NCBI GenBank assembly: GCA_026122225.1
Contig: JANEZZ010001895.1
Coordinates: forward strand, 1 to 64,000
DNA from: Heloderma charlesbogerti
Taxonomy: Eukaryota > Chordata > Lepidosauria > Squamata > Helodermatidae
Length of the DNA: 64,000 nt
Direction: 5' to 3'
Part shown: piece after piece, positions 60,101 through 61,289 of the stretch
Numbering within the stretch: position 1 is the first letter of the stretch
How the letters are laid out: each line of letters starts with the position of its first letter
Notes under the pieces: generated by a model
Seen by the model: only the letters and a program-made list of their open reading frames with translations
Databases searched by the model: none
What the model was told of the DNA's origin: nothing
Position numbers and translations under genes: made by a program

Positions 60101-61219
60101 AGGAATTCGTTTTTCAGAAATGTCAGTATTCTATTCAAAGCTGGTGTTATCTGTGAGGGGACCTGCAACAAATTGCCATCCTGTGGACTTACTGGAAATG
60201 GTGGCATCAGCAGTGCTTGATCTGTGGTGGTGCCTGCAAGCTGCCCACCTTCCTGATGTTCCCCCAGTGCCCTGGTATAGCATATCCCAGCCACTGCTGT
60301 TGCTCAGTAAATTCAAGCCAGGGAGTACAGTTGGGTGGGAGAGCCCTACTCAAGTACCGATCGCTCTCCCCAACCCCCAAGTGCAGGGCCATAGGCAGCT
60401 GTCTGACCATGCTGGGAGCCATGATTTCATTATTAATTTTGTAAACTTCAATGTTTTCAGGGTGTAGAAAGCAACCATAATCCAGATTTTACTGCCGTTG
60501 GGATCCAAAGAATCACACAATTATTTCCACTCACCCAAGAGGGTATTGTGTTTGTGTTTCCCCACGGAGTAGCCCTCTATGTGAGATGGCAAACTGCTTT
60601 TAAAACTGAGGGCACTTTCAAAATCTGTTTGTAATGCAATATGGGTAGTCTCCACTTCCAAGAAAGAAAACAAAACAAAAACCTCCCTGGGCATGCCCAA
60701 GGCTTTTTACACATTTAAAGTAACCATTTGAATTCTAACTGCAGAGAGGAGCCATGGCTTTGTGGAAGCAATCTTCAGCAATCACCTCATTGTGATGATT
60801 TTCAAATTGGACTTAAAAGGGTATGATTTAAGGCAGCAAATTTCTTCTCTTGAAATAATTCTGTTAAAAGACATAGATGTGTGTCTTCTTCCCAAGGAAG
60901 ATATATTTTAAATAAAACATAAAAATACTTTTGAGTTGCAAAGAACTTCACTAAATCTTTTGCAGAATGTAGCAAGCTCTGTGTAACGCCAAATGCATGG
61001 AAATATGCCAGTACAGTTGCTCTAACAGAAGGTTCTAATAACAGTTATAATTTTTCCTGGCATTGTTTTGTTTTTCCCCAGACATGTTTTATCTCTATAG
61101 ATGATTTACTTGAAGCTTTTGATAAGTTTTTAGAACCACCCTCCTTAGAATATAAAATATGGCTGAAACTGGCTCTTGATGTTGCTCTCAAAACTTTCAA
61201 GGAAACCCTTCCTAACCAG
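1..61219 (+). CDS. SLC9C1: SLC9C1 (sperm-type Na+/H+ exchanger), 3' half, 12 exons, partial at both ends
   Basis: Twelve exons with AG/GT borders and compatible phases join into 577 uninterrupted codons. Order of parts: cytosolic linker after the exchanger (CPDC motif, then AQIASYQKQY), voltage-sensor-like S1-S4 (exons at 11.5 and 12.5 kb), a helical linker ([11 protein letters not shown]), and a CNBD-like fold (exons at 41.4, 53.9 and 61.1 kb). I assign SLC9C1 rather than SLC9C2 from recalled similarity to mammalian SLC9C1: the ASYQ-QY segment, the LYILEALLK end of S2, GYVQGE-DI, and IIGE-NCLT in the CNBD. In this family, hyperpolarisation gates Na+/H+ exchange in the sperm flagellum and cyclic nucleotide binding modulates it; this is family knowledge and is not shown here. 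The N-terminal exchanger and the C-terminal end are outside the window. Introns reach about 12 kb through repeat insertion. No promoter is present. Confidence 0.92.
148..1095. other. Intronic, AT-rich, no feature recognised
   Basis: This stretch begins the first intron in the window. I see no open frame with family resemblance, no palindrome and no clear repeat end. Confidence 0.5.
1097..1480 (+). mobile_element. Decayed DIRS terminal-repeat relics
   Basis: Bases 1097-1235 align loosely with the left terminal repeat at 27.72 kb: a CTGTGCA(g)TCCACGCA start, then GGAACTTTCTATAAGC, then a CCACCCTCACCCTCAGTGCACATG stretch with changes. Bases 1335-1480 match the type-2 left end at 18.29 kb (CATTCCATGA...AACTGGACGACAGGC-like). 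No coding part remains. Confidence 0.45.
1492..2190. other. Intronic, no feature recognised
   Basis: Low-complexity C runs occur near 1639. Short open frames have no recognisable product. Confidence 0.4.
2190..3620. repeat. Tandem repeat, period about 240-250 bp, split by a DNA element
   Basis: The words AAAGCCCAATTCCTTAA (2383 and 2623), CTTCACAGCTTC (about 2454 and 2701), CCCATTG...(A/T)GATGAGG or CAATGAGG (about 2304, 2541, 3416, 3526) and GGCTGG(G)TTTC(C) recur. At least two full units precede the insertion at 2769-3360. Further diverged partial units follow it. Confidence 0.6.
2769..3360 (+). mobile_element. Hairpin-rich DNA element (copy 1), 8-bp TSD
   Basis: The ends are TAGAGATG and CATCCCTA, flanked by exact 8-bp duplications GTTTACTG (2761-2768 and 3361-3368), which fits a hAT-like transposon. 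End A carries the palindrome GAATGCCAGTGCATTC (2808-2823). The interior holds palindromes at 2974-3013 and 3048-3088 (TGATAGGCTACGTAA arms), a half-palindrome near 3110-3127, and 3138-3185 (CGCAAATGGC arms). No transposase is encoded. Confidence 0.85.
3621..4708. other. Intronic, unassigned
   Basis: The open frames at 3760-4155 (-) and 4537-4749 (+) have no recognised domain. The stretch next to 4709 could be inner Gypsy-flank sequence. I do not call a gene. Confidence 0.4.
4709..5399 (-). mobile_element. Ty3/Gypsy 3' LTR
   Basis: On the minus strand it starts TGTCATGTTCCC and ends GAGCGGGACA (TG...CA with TGTC/GACA ends), length 691 bp. A purine-rich tract (GGGGAGGGAAGTGG on the minus strand, 5400-5413) abuts its start exactly as a polypurine tract should. 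Chromodomain coding sequence lies just upstream. The outer target duplication could not be checked because the 5' LTR is not seen. Confidence 0.72.
5550..5682. mobile_element. Palindromic MITE (GGGTGCAATCC family)
   Basis: The left arm is GGGCACAATCCTATCC...TCCTACAACTCCCAGCAT. The right arm is the complement (ATGCTGGAAATTGTAGGACTTTTTTCTGTCTAAA) with a degraded end. It splits the Gypsy integrase from its chromodomain. Related copies are at 36300, 42021, 50131 and 57497. Confidence 0.75.
5920..6255 (+). mobile_element. Sauria-type SINE (tRNA head, Bov-B-like tail)
   Basis: The tRNA-like promoter shows an A box TGGCTTAGTGG (5925-5935) and a B box AGTTCGAGACC (5981-5991). The body has AAGTAGATAAATAGGTACCG and GCCGGCCACATGACC. 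The tail is AGTCGGACACGACTGG followed by CCTTTACC repeats, as in SINEs moved by Bov-B LINEs. The 12-bp duplication TAGCATGTCAGC flanks it (5908-5919 and 6256-6267). This is the best marker that the host is a squamate. Confidence 0.9.
6840..7780 (+). pseudogene. DIRS-type tyrosine recombinase relic
   Basis: Pieces in shifting frames spell the DIRS recombinase in order: [21 protein letters not shown] (7037-7100), [22 protein letters not shown] (7320), a [13 protein letters not shown] segment for the usual [11 protein letters not shown] (7395-7425), [15 protein letters not shown], and [13 protein letters not shown] near 7660, followed by [12 protein letters not shown]. Frameshifts occur throughout. 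No Arg-box or His-Arg box is intact. Confidence 0.7.
7790..8401. other. Intronic, no feature recognised
   Basis: No repeat end or family resemblance was found before the exon at 8402. A pyrimidine-rich acceptor region is short and weak. Confidence 0.4.
8402..8499 (+). CDS. SLC9C1: SLC9C1 exon b (linker)
   Basis: The acceptor ends AAAATATAG at 8401 and the donor is GTAAGT at 8500. The exon reads [20 protein letters not shown] and then [12 protein letters not shown], ending in phase 2 (AA of a Lys codon). It is helix-rich cytosolic sequence before the voltage sensor. Confidence 0.93.
8562..8743. mobile_element. MITE with perfect 18-bp terminal inverted repeats
   Basis: The left end GGGTTGGATCCAACTGTG (8562-8579) is the exact reverse complement of the right end at 8726-8743. 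The 182-bp interior has no coding potential. The superfamily is unknown because no clear target duplication was identified. Confidence 0.75.
8744..9914. other. Intron with a DIRS end-like fragment at about 9440-9720
   Basis: The words AATGCCCTCCATGACACTCAGAGAATAGAAATTC (9590-9623, with short gaps) recur, diverged, near 56810 and 60076, and inverted near 18270. That pattern suggests DIRS terminal repeats. The rest is unassigned AT-rich sequence up to the exon at 9915. Confidence 0.45.
9915..10034 (+). CDS. SLC9C1: SLC9C1 exon c (linker into voltage sensor)
   Basis: The acceptor is TTATTCTAG at 9914 and the donor GTTAGT at 10035. The exon enters and leaves in phase 2 and reads [17 protein letters not shown] followed by [14 protein letters not shown]. 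It is the amphipathic approach to S1. Confidence 0.92.
10035..11511. other. Intron, unassigned repeats
   Basis: Bases 10140-10500 look like an LTR-internal or LTR-edge fragment (CAAGGTCTGTTGCGAGTTTGG), but no ends could be set. The open frames at 10550-10915 (+) and 10926-11297 (-) have no recognised domain. Confidence 0.35.
11512..11707 (+). CDS. SLC9C1: SLC9C1 exon d (S1-S2 of voltage-sensor-like domain)
   Basis: A good polypyrimidine tract and CACAG end at 11511; the donor is GTACTG at 11708. There are two hydrophobic stretches. The first is [16 protein letters not shown] with the acidic DEFEY just before it. The second is [14 protein letters not shown], whose Glu sits where S2 acidic residues pair with S4 charges in voltage sensors. 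The exon ends in phase 0. Confidence 0.95.
11708..12094. other. Intron before the 12.1-kb palindrome, no feature recognised
   Basis: The sequence is AT-rich at first. From about 11990 it becomes a repeat-like stretch related to the arms of the palindrome that follows. Confidence 0.4.
12095..12200. mobile_element. Palindromic MITE core
   Basis: The arms CCAGGTGGCATGGC(C)TGTTTG (12095 on) and CAAACAGGCCATGCCACCTGG (ending 12200) pair. Inner arms GAGGGGAAACAAC... pair with GTTGTTTCCCCCTC, and AACCCATGGGTT sits at the centre. Flanking sequence at 11990-12094 and 12201-12400 is repeat-like but pairs poorly. Confidence 0.7.
12497..12685 (+). CDS. SLC9C1: SLC9C1 exon e (S3-S4, voltage sensor)
   Basis: The acceptor is TTTTTAACAG and the donor GTAAAA. 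The 63 residues contain S3 ([20 protein letters not shown], with Asp residues as in S3 of ion channels) and a full S4. The S4 carries positive residues at every third position ([16 protein letters not shown]), the hallmark of a transmembrane voltage sensor. The exon is phase 0 at both ends. Confidence 0.96.
12686..13172. other. Intron after S4 exon, no feature recognised
   Basis: There are G-runs near 12988-13010. Nothing else is interpretable. Confidence 0.4.
13173..13494. mobile_element. Inverted-repeat element (MITE-like, about 320 bp)
   Basis: The left arm (ATTCAGGCGTTCAG...GGGTTAACAGCAA...GCTCCAGCCCCACCCC, 13183-13246) pairs with the right arm (GGGGCAGGGCTGGACTGCTCC...TTGCTGTTAACCC...GAATGCCTGAACAG). 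The arms are about 70 bp each with mismatches. No target duplication was fixed. Confidence 0.65.
13775..14430 (-). mobile_element. Possible solo LTR
   Basis: It starts TGTCAGGACCC and carries CAGTTTATTGACAG (a minus-strand polyadenylation-like AATAAA) near 13847, like the better-defined LTR at 17412. The other end is not certain. Confidence 0.3.
14431..17030. other. Intron, unassigned
   Basis: About 2.6 kb contain only short open frames without recognisable domains and a small GGAA run near 15038. No palindrome or element end was found. Confidence 0.4.
17040..17350 (+). pseudogene. L2-like LINE reverse transcriptase fragment
   Basis: The sequence ([15 protein letters not shown], then GGVQL) parallels bases 61390-61520 (the usual SGFRPGFGTETAL words) of the longer copy near the window end. 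It is a short, frame-broken LINE piece. Confidence 0.55.
17370..18280 (-). mobile_element. CR1-like LINE 3' end split by an LTR
   Basis: On the minus strand, the part at 17961-18265 reads [24 protein letters not shown], typical of the CR1 ORF2 end. After the LTR it resumes and finishes with the CR1 tail ATTCTATGAT at 17370-17380. The LTR at 17412-17955 interrupts it. Confidence 0.7.
17412..17955 (-). mobile_element. Solo LTR with 5-bp target duplication
   Basis: The ends TGTCAG...CTGACA are perfect 6-bp inverted repeats. The duplication TCTAG flanks them (17407-17411 and 17956-17960). CTTTATTCCTTTAT near 17492 gives a minus-strand AATAAA-type signal. Length is 544 bp. It is inserted in a CR1 3' end. 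Confidence 0.78.
18285..20930 (+). pseudogene. DIRS-type retrotransposon, gag and N-terminal RT missing
   Basis: A terminal-repeat-like stretch (18285-18440) runs straight into mid reverse transcriptase: [11 protein letters not shown] (18532-18564). RNase H follows (NRTDN...AYLNKQGG, 19186-19230), then the shared [14 protein letters not shown] and LIPRV blocks. The tyrosine recombinase N-terminus ([16 protein letters not shown], about 19860) and catalytic part follow. Boxes kept in the recombinase: SARRVSEL (20248-20271, with the catalytic Arg before VSEL), AHSLRG (20640-20657, His-x-x-Arg) and a Tyr in VFHYML (about 20740). Several frameshifts make it inactive. Confidence 0.85.
20931..21190. 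other. Intronic, unassigned (possibly DIRS 3' remnant)
   Basis: GC-rich sequence follows the recombinase. No terminal repeat could be matched. Confidence 0.35.
21195..21392. mobile_element. Palindromic MITE(s), GTTCAGA...CTAAGCCATG family
   Basis: Bases 21303-21388 form a near-perfect hairpin: CCTGTTCAGATGTCACGCTAAGCC pairs with GGCTTAGCGTGGTGTCTGAACAGG, with GGTTAG...CTAACC arms inside. Bases 21195-21300 are a second diverged copy of the same family. Confidence 0.75.
21600..22150 (+). pseudogene. L2-like LINE fragment
   Basis: The words ACTTCTACATGAAACCACTGAGTG (about 21652) and GGTCATCTGGAGTTTTG recur at 61720-61760. Further on, [17 protein letters not shown]...KTAARLLSG is the conserved C-terminal RT signature of L2/CR1-type LINEs. 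Confidence 0.65.
22157..22660 (-). mobile_element. CR1/L2-type LINE 3' end
   Basis: The minus strand codes [20 protein letters not shown] then [20 protein letters not shown], the LEKRRxRGDxIExYKxxHG end of LINE ORF2. It ends in a 3' UTR rich in conserved words such as GGATCAGACCAAGGGTCCA (22181-22199). Confidence 0.65.
22661..23561. other. Intron before exon f, no feature recognised
   Basis: No palindromes, open frames of interest or repeat ends were identified. Confidence 0.4.
23562..23711 (+). CDS. SLC9C1: SLC9C1 exon f (linker after S4)
   Basis: The acceptor TATTTCAG ends at 23561 and the donor is GTGAGT. The exon has 50 codons in phase 0, starting [18 protein letters not shown] and containing the recognisable [18 protein letters not shown] segment of SLC9C1. 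It follows S4 directly after an 11-kb repeat-filled intron. Confidence 0.94.
23712..24851. other. Intron f-g with a LINE tail-like piece at 24290-24366
   Basis: CATAAGCCTTTGGGATGGGGGCAAGAATAAAATATAAATAATTATAAATAAATAAA resembles a LINE 3' tail ending in an AT-rich microsatellite. Bases 24465-24840 look like an unidentified interspersed repeat. Confidence 0.4.
24852..24903 (+). CDS. SLC9C1: SLC9C1 exon g (short linker exon)
   Basis: The acceptor is TTTTTTAACAG and the donor GTATGC. Its 52 bases encode [17 protein letters not shown] plus one base (phase 1). It is too short to stand out alone, but its phase fits the exon at 36.5 kb, giving the family-like ...KELG-(x)-Q-DYP junction. Confidence 0.88.
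25040..25230. mobile_element. DIRS right-end fragment
   Basis: The GCGCAGAAACCAC...AAGAAG and ACTTCAACTGGTCATCTGTGCA words match the right terminal region of the 27.7-34.8 kb element (CACAGAGACC, ACTTCAAGTGGCCATCTGTGCA at 34545). Confidence 0.55.
25340..27690 (+). pseudogene. Highly decayed DIRS element (RT to recombinase)
   Basis: Recognisable islands in order: [17 protein letters not shown]-like (25365-25400), [11 protein letters not shown] (26272-26305), [15 protein letters not shown] (26446-26490), a recombinase core near 27000-27130, GASLEEV..AATW (about 27510-27560), and the tail at 27600-27690. A short CR1 3' end interrupts it. It is older than the neighbouring DIRS copies. Confidence 0.65.
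27299..27390 (-). mobile_element. Short CR1 3' end
   Basis: AATCATAGTCATAG...GGGTTGGAAGGGGCCTACAAGGCCATCAAGTCCAACCCC is the reverse of the CR1 3' tail seen at 29950-30015. DIRS recombinase sequence continues on both sides. Confidence 0.75.
28060..29010 (+). pseudogene. DIRS gag N-terminal part
   Basis: Cys/His-rich start: [20 protein letters not shown], then [20 protein letters not shown] (about 28060-28200), consistent with zinc-binding gag of DIRS elements. Charged KKRKKETRK follows. The reading frame is broken by stops and the CR1 pieces start at about 29013. Confidence 0.65.
29013..30017 (+). mobile_element. CR1 LINE, RT C-terminal half and 3' end
   Basis: The open frame 29036-29857 contains [18 protein letters not shown] (catalytic DD as FADD), [25 protein letters not shown] and [19 protein letters not shown], the standard CR1 ORF2 order. 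The 3' UTR ends with GATGGCCTTGTAGGCCCC and the CR1 tail ATTCTATGATTCT (30001-30014). It is 5'-truncated but has few stops, so it is fairly young. Confidence 0.93.
30018..30535 (-). mobile_element. CR1 LINE, endonuclease domain, inverted
   Basis: The minus strand reads [63 protein letters not shown], then [12 protein letters not shown], i.e. the APE-type endonuclease of CR1 ORF2 including the ETWW and GDF motifs. It abuts the tail of the oppositely oriented CR1 piece. Confidence 0.9.
30740..31660 (+). pseudogene. DIRS gag central part
   Basis: [19 protein letters not shown] and then [13 protein letters not shown]...QQSWKAP match the gag-like block of the DIRS copy at 43.45 kb (VQDPVFNS...KQLWKAPST). 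A glutamine-rich stretch (CAGCAGCAGCAAAAGCAA) precedes RT. Confidence 0.6.
31780..32470 (+). pseudogene. DIRS reverse transcriptase fragment
   Basis: Motifs in order: [16 protein letters not shown] (32068-32115), [20 protein letters not shown] (32157-32216, containing the first catalytic Asp, [12 protein letters not shown]) and [13 protein letters not shown]. The YLDD box and RNase H are missing, so a deletion lies between about 32290 and 32470. Confidence 0.75.
32684..33437 (+). mobile_element. Hairpin-rich DNA element (copy 2), inserted in a DIRS
   Basis: The ends are TAGGGATG and CATCCCTA, with the near-perfect duplication ATTTTAGA / CTTTTAGA (32676-32683, 33438-33445). Removing it restores a continuous DIRS recombinase frame across the site (RAIL...EAARKL). 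End A carries TCGGTGAGGCTGAATGCCAG. Palindromes lie at about 32911-32948, 32975-33005, 33013-33058, 33076-33108, 33136-33176 and 33190-33230. Confidence 0.88.
33438..34280 (+). pseudogene. DIRS tyrosine recombinase
   Basis: The N-terminal part is [19 protein letters not shown] (33445-33505). The catalytic part has [20 protein letters not shown], where the Arg normally before (V)SEL is Gly. Then come [33 protein letters not shown] and [11 protein letters not shown] (His-x-x-Arg kept) followed by a stop. The loss of the first Arg predicts no recombinase activity. Confidence 0.8.
34858..35640 (+). mobile_element. Possible LTR adjacent to DIRS right end
   Basis: It starts TGTCATGCCTCCC, much like the Gypsy LTR start (TGTCATGTTCCC), directly after the DIRS end motif AAGCAACCTTCCTTTA. 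The far end is uncertain, with TTACA at about 35638 as a candidate. No coding region was seen. Confidence 0.35.
35641..36299. other. Intron, DIRS end-like words then AT-rich sequence
   Basis: Bases 35745-35880 (AACCTTGTCTGTTGTCCAGGGAGAGG...GGTTATGGAATA) are an inverted match of the DIRS left end at 18285-18340. The remainder is AT-rich and unassigned. Confidence 0.4.
36300..36419. mobile_element. Palindromic MITE (GGGTGCAATCC family)
   Basis: GGGTGCAATCCTATGCCTG...CTACAACTCCCAGCATG pairs with CATGCTGGGAGTTGTAG...ACCATAGGATTGCCTCC, making one long hairpin of about 120 bp. It is 116 bp before the exon at 36536. Confidence 0.82.
36536..36684 (+). CDS. SLC9C1: SLC9C1 exon h (helical linker)
   Basis: The acceptor is TTGTTTTAG at 36535 and the donor GTATTT at 36685. 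The exon enters in phase 1, leaves in phase 0, and reads [19 protein letters not shown] onward to [13 protein letters not shown]. The VTAVKTK and VLNTASE words match the SLC9C1 linker. Confidence 0.94.
36809..36944. mobile_element. Palindromic MITE (GGGGAACCTGCGGCCCTCCAG family)
   Basis: The left arm (GGGGAACCTGCGGCCCTCCA...AACTCCAAATCCCATGAT) pairs imperfectly with the right arm (ATGGGATGATGGAAGTTGGGGTCC...AAAGGTCCCC). An AT-rich palindrome precedes it at 36725-36780. Confidence 0.7.
36945..39264. other. Intron, mostly unassigned
   Basis: It contains a TG/CA microsatellite at 38047-38097 and a G-run near 38187. No element ends or coding relics were recognised. Confidence 0.45.
38047..38097. 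repeat. (TG)n/(CA)n microsatellite
   Basis: Alternating TG interrupted by ACATATA and ending GCACGCACACAT. This is potential Z-DNA sequence. A similar but shorter run is at 48234-48280. Confidence 0.9.
39265..39640. mobile_element. Longer relative of the GGGCACAATCC MITE
   Basis: It starts GGGCACAATACTATC and ends GGCCATAGGATTGCTCTC, the family's terminal words, with a 340-bp non-palindromic interior. It could be a less deleted member. No target duplication was found. Confidence 0.4.
39813..39938 (+). CDS. SLC9C1: SLC9C1 exon i (linker to CNBD)
   Basis: The acceptor CTTGTTTAG ends at 39812 and the donor is GTAATG. The 42 codons start [20 protein letters not shown] and end [10 protein letters not shown], the approach helix of the cyclic-nucleotide-binding-like domain. 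The initial ATG is internal and not a translation start. Confidence 0.93.
39939..41427. other. Intron i-j, no feature recognised
   Basis: AT-rich intronic sequence without repeat ends or open frames of interest. Confidence 0.5.
41428..41526 (+). CDS. SLC9C1: SLC9C1 exon j (first CNBD beta strands)
   Basis: The acceptor is CTATTTTCAG and the donor GTAAGG. The 33 codons read [20 protein letters not shown] then [13 protein letters not shown]. The pattern G-D-x-(I/V)-F-(D/E)-E-G-(x)4-G-I-(x)2-(I/V)-(x)-S-G is the classical first half of a CNBD jelly roll. Confidence 0.95.
42021..42076. mobile_element. Truncated MITE arm (GGGTGCAATCC family)
   Basis: GGGTGCAATCCTATGCATG, then GGTCCTACAGCTCCCAGCATG, then the sequence departs. 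One arm only. Confidence 0.65.
42077..43064. other. Intron, no feature recognised
   Basis: Short open frames only. An (AG)n run follows at 43112-43133. Confidence 0.4.
43135..43437 (+). pseudogene. L2-like LINE fragment
   Basis: [10 protein letters not shown] (the (Y/F)xDD box of RT) is followed by [20 protein letters not shown] and [18 protein letters not shown], matching 61770-62060 (DDMQLYF, VQPVLDGVALPLKKQAH, LEAQVASV). It ends abruptly at a DIRS junction. Confidence 0.7.
44376..45570 (+). pseudogene. DIRS reverse transcriptase/RNase H region
   Basis: [39 protein letters not shown] and [20 protein letters not shown] (44376-44655) form the RT N-terminus. A frameshifted stretch with [14 protein letters not shown] and [10 protein letters not shown] follows (44695-44910). 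In the usual DIRS RT the catalytic box is Y(L/I)DD, and PYIDD is retained at about 44881. The later part is RNase H-like and frame-broken. Confidence 0.8.
45590..46320 (+). pseudogene. DIRS tyrosine recombinase, catalytic residues lost
   Basis: The longest open stretch (45662-46321) reads [72 protein letters not shown] and [12 protein letters not shown]. Relative to the copy near 20.25 kb ([12 protein letters not shown]), the first catalytic Arg is Cys and the HxxR Arg is His; the Tyr in RHY remains. It is therefore predicted inactive although the frame is long. Confidence 0.82.
46741..49051. other. Intron, with an LTR-like fragment at about 46900-47330
   Basis: Bases 46900-47330 have retroelement-LTR-like composition with TGAATAAACCTGCACCTCC (about 47298) as a polyadenylation region, but no ends or duplication. 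The remainder (47340-49051) is AT-rich with one TG/CA run and no features. Confidence 0.35.
49052..49727 (-). mobile_element. Hairpin-rich DNA element (copy 3)
   Basis: Orientation is reversed relative to copies 1 and 2: end B TAGGGATGTACGAAAG at 49052, end A ...GAAATTCTCTGACATCCATA at 49727. Palindromes at 49277-49322 (46 nt, only its centre unpaired), about 49350-49388, 49413-49455 and 49471-49513 use the same TGATAGGCTACGTAA and GCAAATGGCGG arms. No target duplication is recognisable and the right end is degraded. Confidence 0.8.
49728..51977. other. Intron, one MITE and unassigned sequence
   Basis: Apart from the MITE at 50131-50248, no recognisable feature was found. Bases 51420-51660 could be an LTR piece (AACCTTTATTGAGG) but lack ends. 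Confidence 0.4.
50131..50248. mobile_element. Palindromic MITE (GGGCACAATCC variant)
   Basis: GGGCACAATCCTATGCGTG...CCTACATCTCCCAGCATT pairs with AATGCTGGTAATTATAAGAC...ATGCATAGGATTGTGCC. Confidence 0.8.
51978..53218 (-). mobile_element. Hairpin-rich DNA element (copy 4, longest), exact 8-bp TSD
   Basis: The ends are TAGGGATG and CATCCCTA, with the exact duplication ATAGTGAC (51970-51977 and 53219-53226). The 1,241-bp interior is an array of at least 13 palindromes of three arm types: CGCAAATGGCGGC-type, GTCTTAGTCTACGTAA-type and TTTTAGGCTACGTAA-type. Bases about 52027-52405 are tandemly duplicated at about 52420-52798. No protein is encoded. Confidence 0.9.
53251..53405 (-). mobile_element. 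5S rRNA-derived SINE-like unit with CR1 3' tail
   Basis: Minus strand, 5' to 3': GCCCGATCTCATCTGATC, GAAGCTAAGCAGGGTCAGCC (A-box/IE region), GGTTAGTACTTGGATGGG (C box) and GACCGCCTGGGAATCAGG are 5S rRNA residues. They pass directly into GGTTGGACTCGATGGTC...CCTTCCAACCCTATGATTCT, the CR1 3' end. The first ~20 bases of 5S are missing or diverged. Confidence 0.85.
53400..53456. repeat. (TA)n-rich microsatellite
   Basis: Runs of TATATA/TTATTA sit directly at the 5' side of the 5S-derived unit. Confidence 0.85.
53629..53722. mobile_element. Interspersed repeat fragment (palindromic, GCAGTCCTATACATG type)
   Basis: GTAAGCCCCACTGAATTCAATGGAACTTATTCCC forms an imperfect hairpin, and the outer words GTGCAGTCCTATAC and GTAGGGTTACAGCC pair loosely. 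It looks like a MITE related in style to the other hairpin MITEs. Confidence 0.5.
53875..54147 (+). CDS. SLC9C1: SLC9C1 exon k (CNBD core with coding minisatellite)
   Basis: The acceptor TTTACTAG ends at 53874 and the donor is GTTGGA. The 91 codons start [13 protein letters not shown]. They then carry five copies of an 8-residue unit (VNKEAQKD, the last ending KG) and continue [20 protein letters not shown], covering the phosphate-binding-cassette region. The frame is fully open through the repeat because the unit is 24 bp. The repeat sits in the loop before the GAIIGE strand, so it should lengthen a surface loop by about 40 residues without breaking the fold. Confidence 0.95.
53914..54033 (+). 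repeat. 24-bp coding tandem repeat, 5 copies
   Basis: The unit GTTAACAAAGAAGCCCAGAAAGAT is repeated five times with no substitution except the last codon (GGT instead of GAT). It lies in frame in the CNBD exon. The preceding 12 bases (GTTGATAAAGAG) resemble half a unit and may be the seed. Near-identical copies imply recent expansion or ongoing homogenisation. Confidence 0.97.
54336..54973 (-). mobile_element. Solo LTR (probable)
   Basis: On the minus strand it runs TGTCACATCCC... to ...GATCCTTCACA (TG...CA), 638 bp, with a minus-strand AATAAA in CTTTTAATAAACG (about 54500). Flanking 5-mers (TAAGG and GCCCA) do not match, so one end may be off or the duplication decayed. Confidence 0.55.
55101..55475 (-). 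mobile_element. Hairpin-rich DNA element (copy 5, second subfamily)
   Basis: It contains a 60-bp near-perfect palindrome occupying exactly 55201-55260 (AGGCCTTAGTTTAAGG arms), set inside GCTGCAAATGGC / GCCATTTGCAGC arms (55162-55199 and 55265-55285). It also has a GCTATAGGCTACGCAAAT hairpin at 55103-55159 and a GCGATAC / GTATCGC hairpin at 55300-55333. The right end is TATCCCTA at 55475. The left end was not located, so the start is approximate and no duplication is available. Confidence 0.7.
55476..55990. other. Intronic, no feature recognised
   Basis: Pyrimidine-rich tracts occur near 55560-55600. No coding or repeat evidence. Confidence 0.4.
55995..56840 (+). pseudogene. DIRS recombinase C-terminal relic and end
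   Basis: Decayed words in order: [19 protein letters not shown] then HKFTEL near 56210-56295 (cf. the usual LRGV-T-T...EEM-RAATWAS). Then [14 protein letters not shown] (56320-56365) and the end-like AGAATGCCCTCTTGTATCTTCTGAG (56809-56833), which is the inverse of the DIRS start at 18265-18290. Confidence 0.5.
56841..57496. other. Intronic, unassigned
   Basis: The stretch at 56880-57060 has words of the CR1-type 3' UTR seen at 22170-22320 (GGGAACATGAGCTGGAT...GATCCAGCAGATCTCTTAT), so it is probably a decayed LINE 3' end in plus orientation. The rest is unassigned. Confidence 0.35.
57497..57630. mobile_element. Palindromic MITE (GGGTGCAATCC family, best preserved)
   Basis: GGGTGCAATCCTATGCATG...CCTACAACTCCCAACATCCCC pairs with GGGGATGCTGGGAGTTGTAGG...CATGCATAGGATTGCACCC. 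Both terminal repeats are intact. Confidence 0.88.
57631..58599. other. Intronic, unassigned
   Basis: No repeat ends or domains were recognised. Confidence 0.4.
58600..59880 (+). pseudogene. DIRS-derived fragment (gag to RT N-terminus) split by a DNA element
   Basis: [13 protein letters not shown] gag sequence ends at the insertion (58769) and resumes after 59287. Bases 59615-59800 read [20 protein letters not shown] then [20 protein letters not shown], resembling the VGGR...W-VL..V..GY.LEF start of DIRS RT. It is strongly decayed. Confidence 0.5.
58770..59286 (+). mobile_element. Hairpin-rich DNA element (copy 6, second subfamily), exact 8-bp TSD
   Basis: The ends are TAGAGGTG and CATCCCTA, with exact GCCAGAAC duplications (58762-58769 and 59287-59294). 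End A keeps GAGAATTCCGCCACGGA as in copy 2. Inside are TAATGGCAACCACCATTAC (58922-58940) and GGCTGCAAATGGC...GCCACTTGCGGCC hairpins near 58962-59000, nested in a larger inverted repeat reaching 59145. Confidence 0.87.
59900..61081. other. Intron before exon l
   Basis: A CA-rich run lies at 59907-59930. GGAATGCTCTCCAGGAGTCTCAGAG (60076-60100) is DIRS-end-like. The open frame 59949-60467 has no recognised domain. The rest is unassigned. Confidence 0.4.
61082..61219 (+). CDS. SLC9C1: SLC9C1 exon l (CNBD C-terminal helix)
   Basis: The acceptor TTCCCCAG ends at 61081 and the donor is GTAGGT. The 46 codons read [19 protein letters not shown] then [22 protein letters not shown]-(x)n-DL closes the beta barrel and the rest is the C-helix. 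The open donor shows that further exons lie beyond 64 kb. Confidence 0.94.
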
Positions 61220-61289
61220 GTAGGTATGTATGCATGCTTGTATGTGTAATAATTAACATGTTTCATAAAATTAGAGAAAAGTTTCATAA

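Noticed and set aside
59949..60467. 172-codon plus-strand open frame
   Set aside because: No recognisable family words and no start context. It ends in repeat-like sequence and its minus-strand overlaps are equally long.
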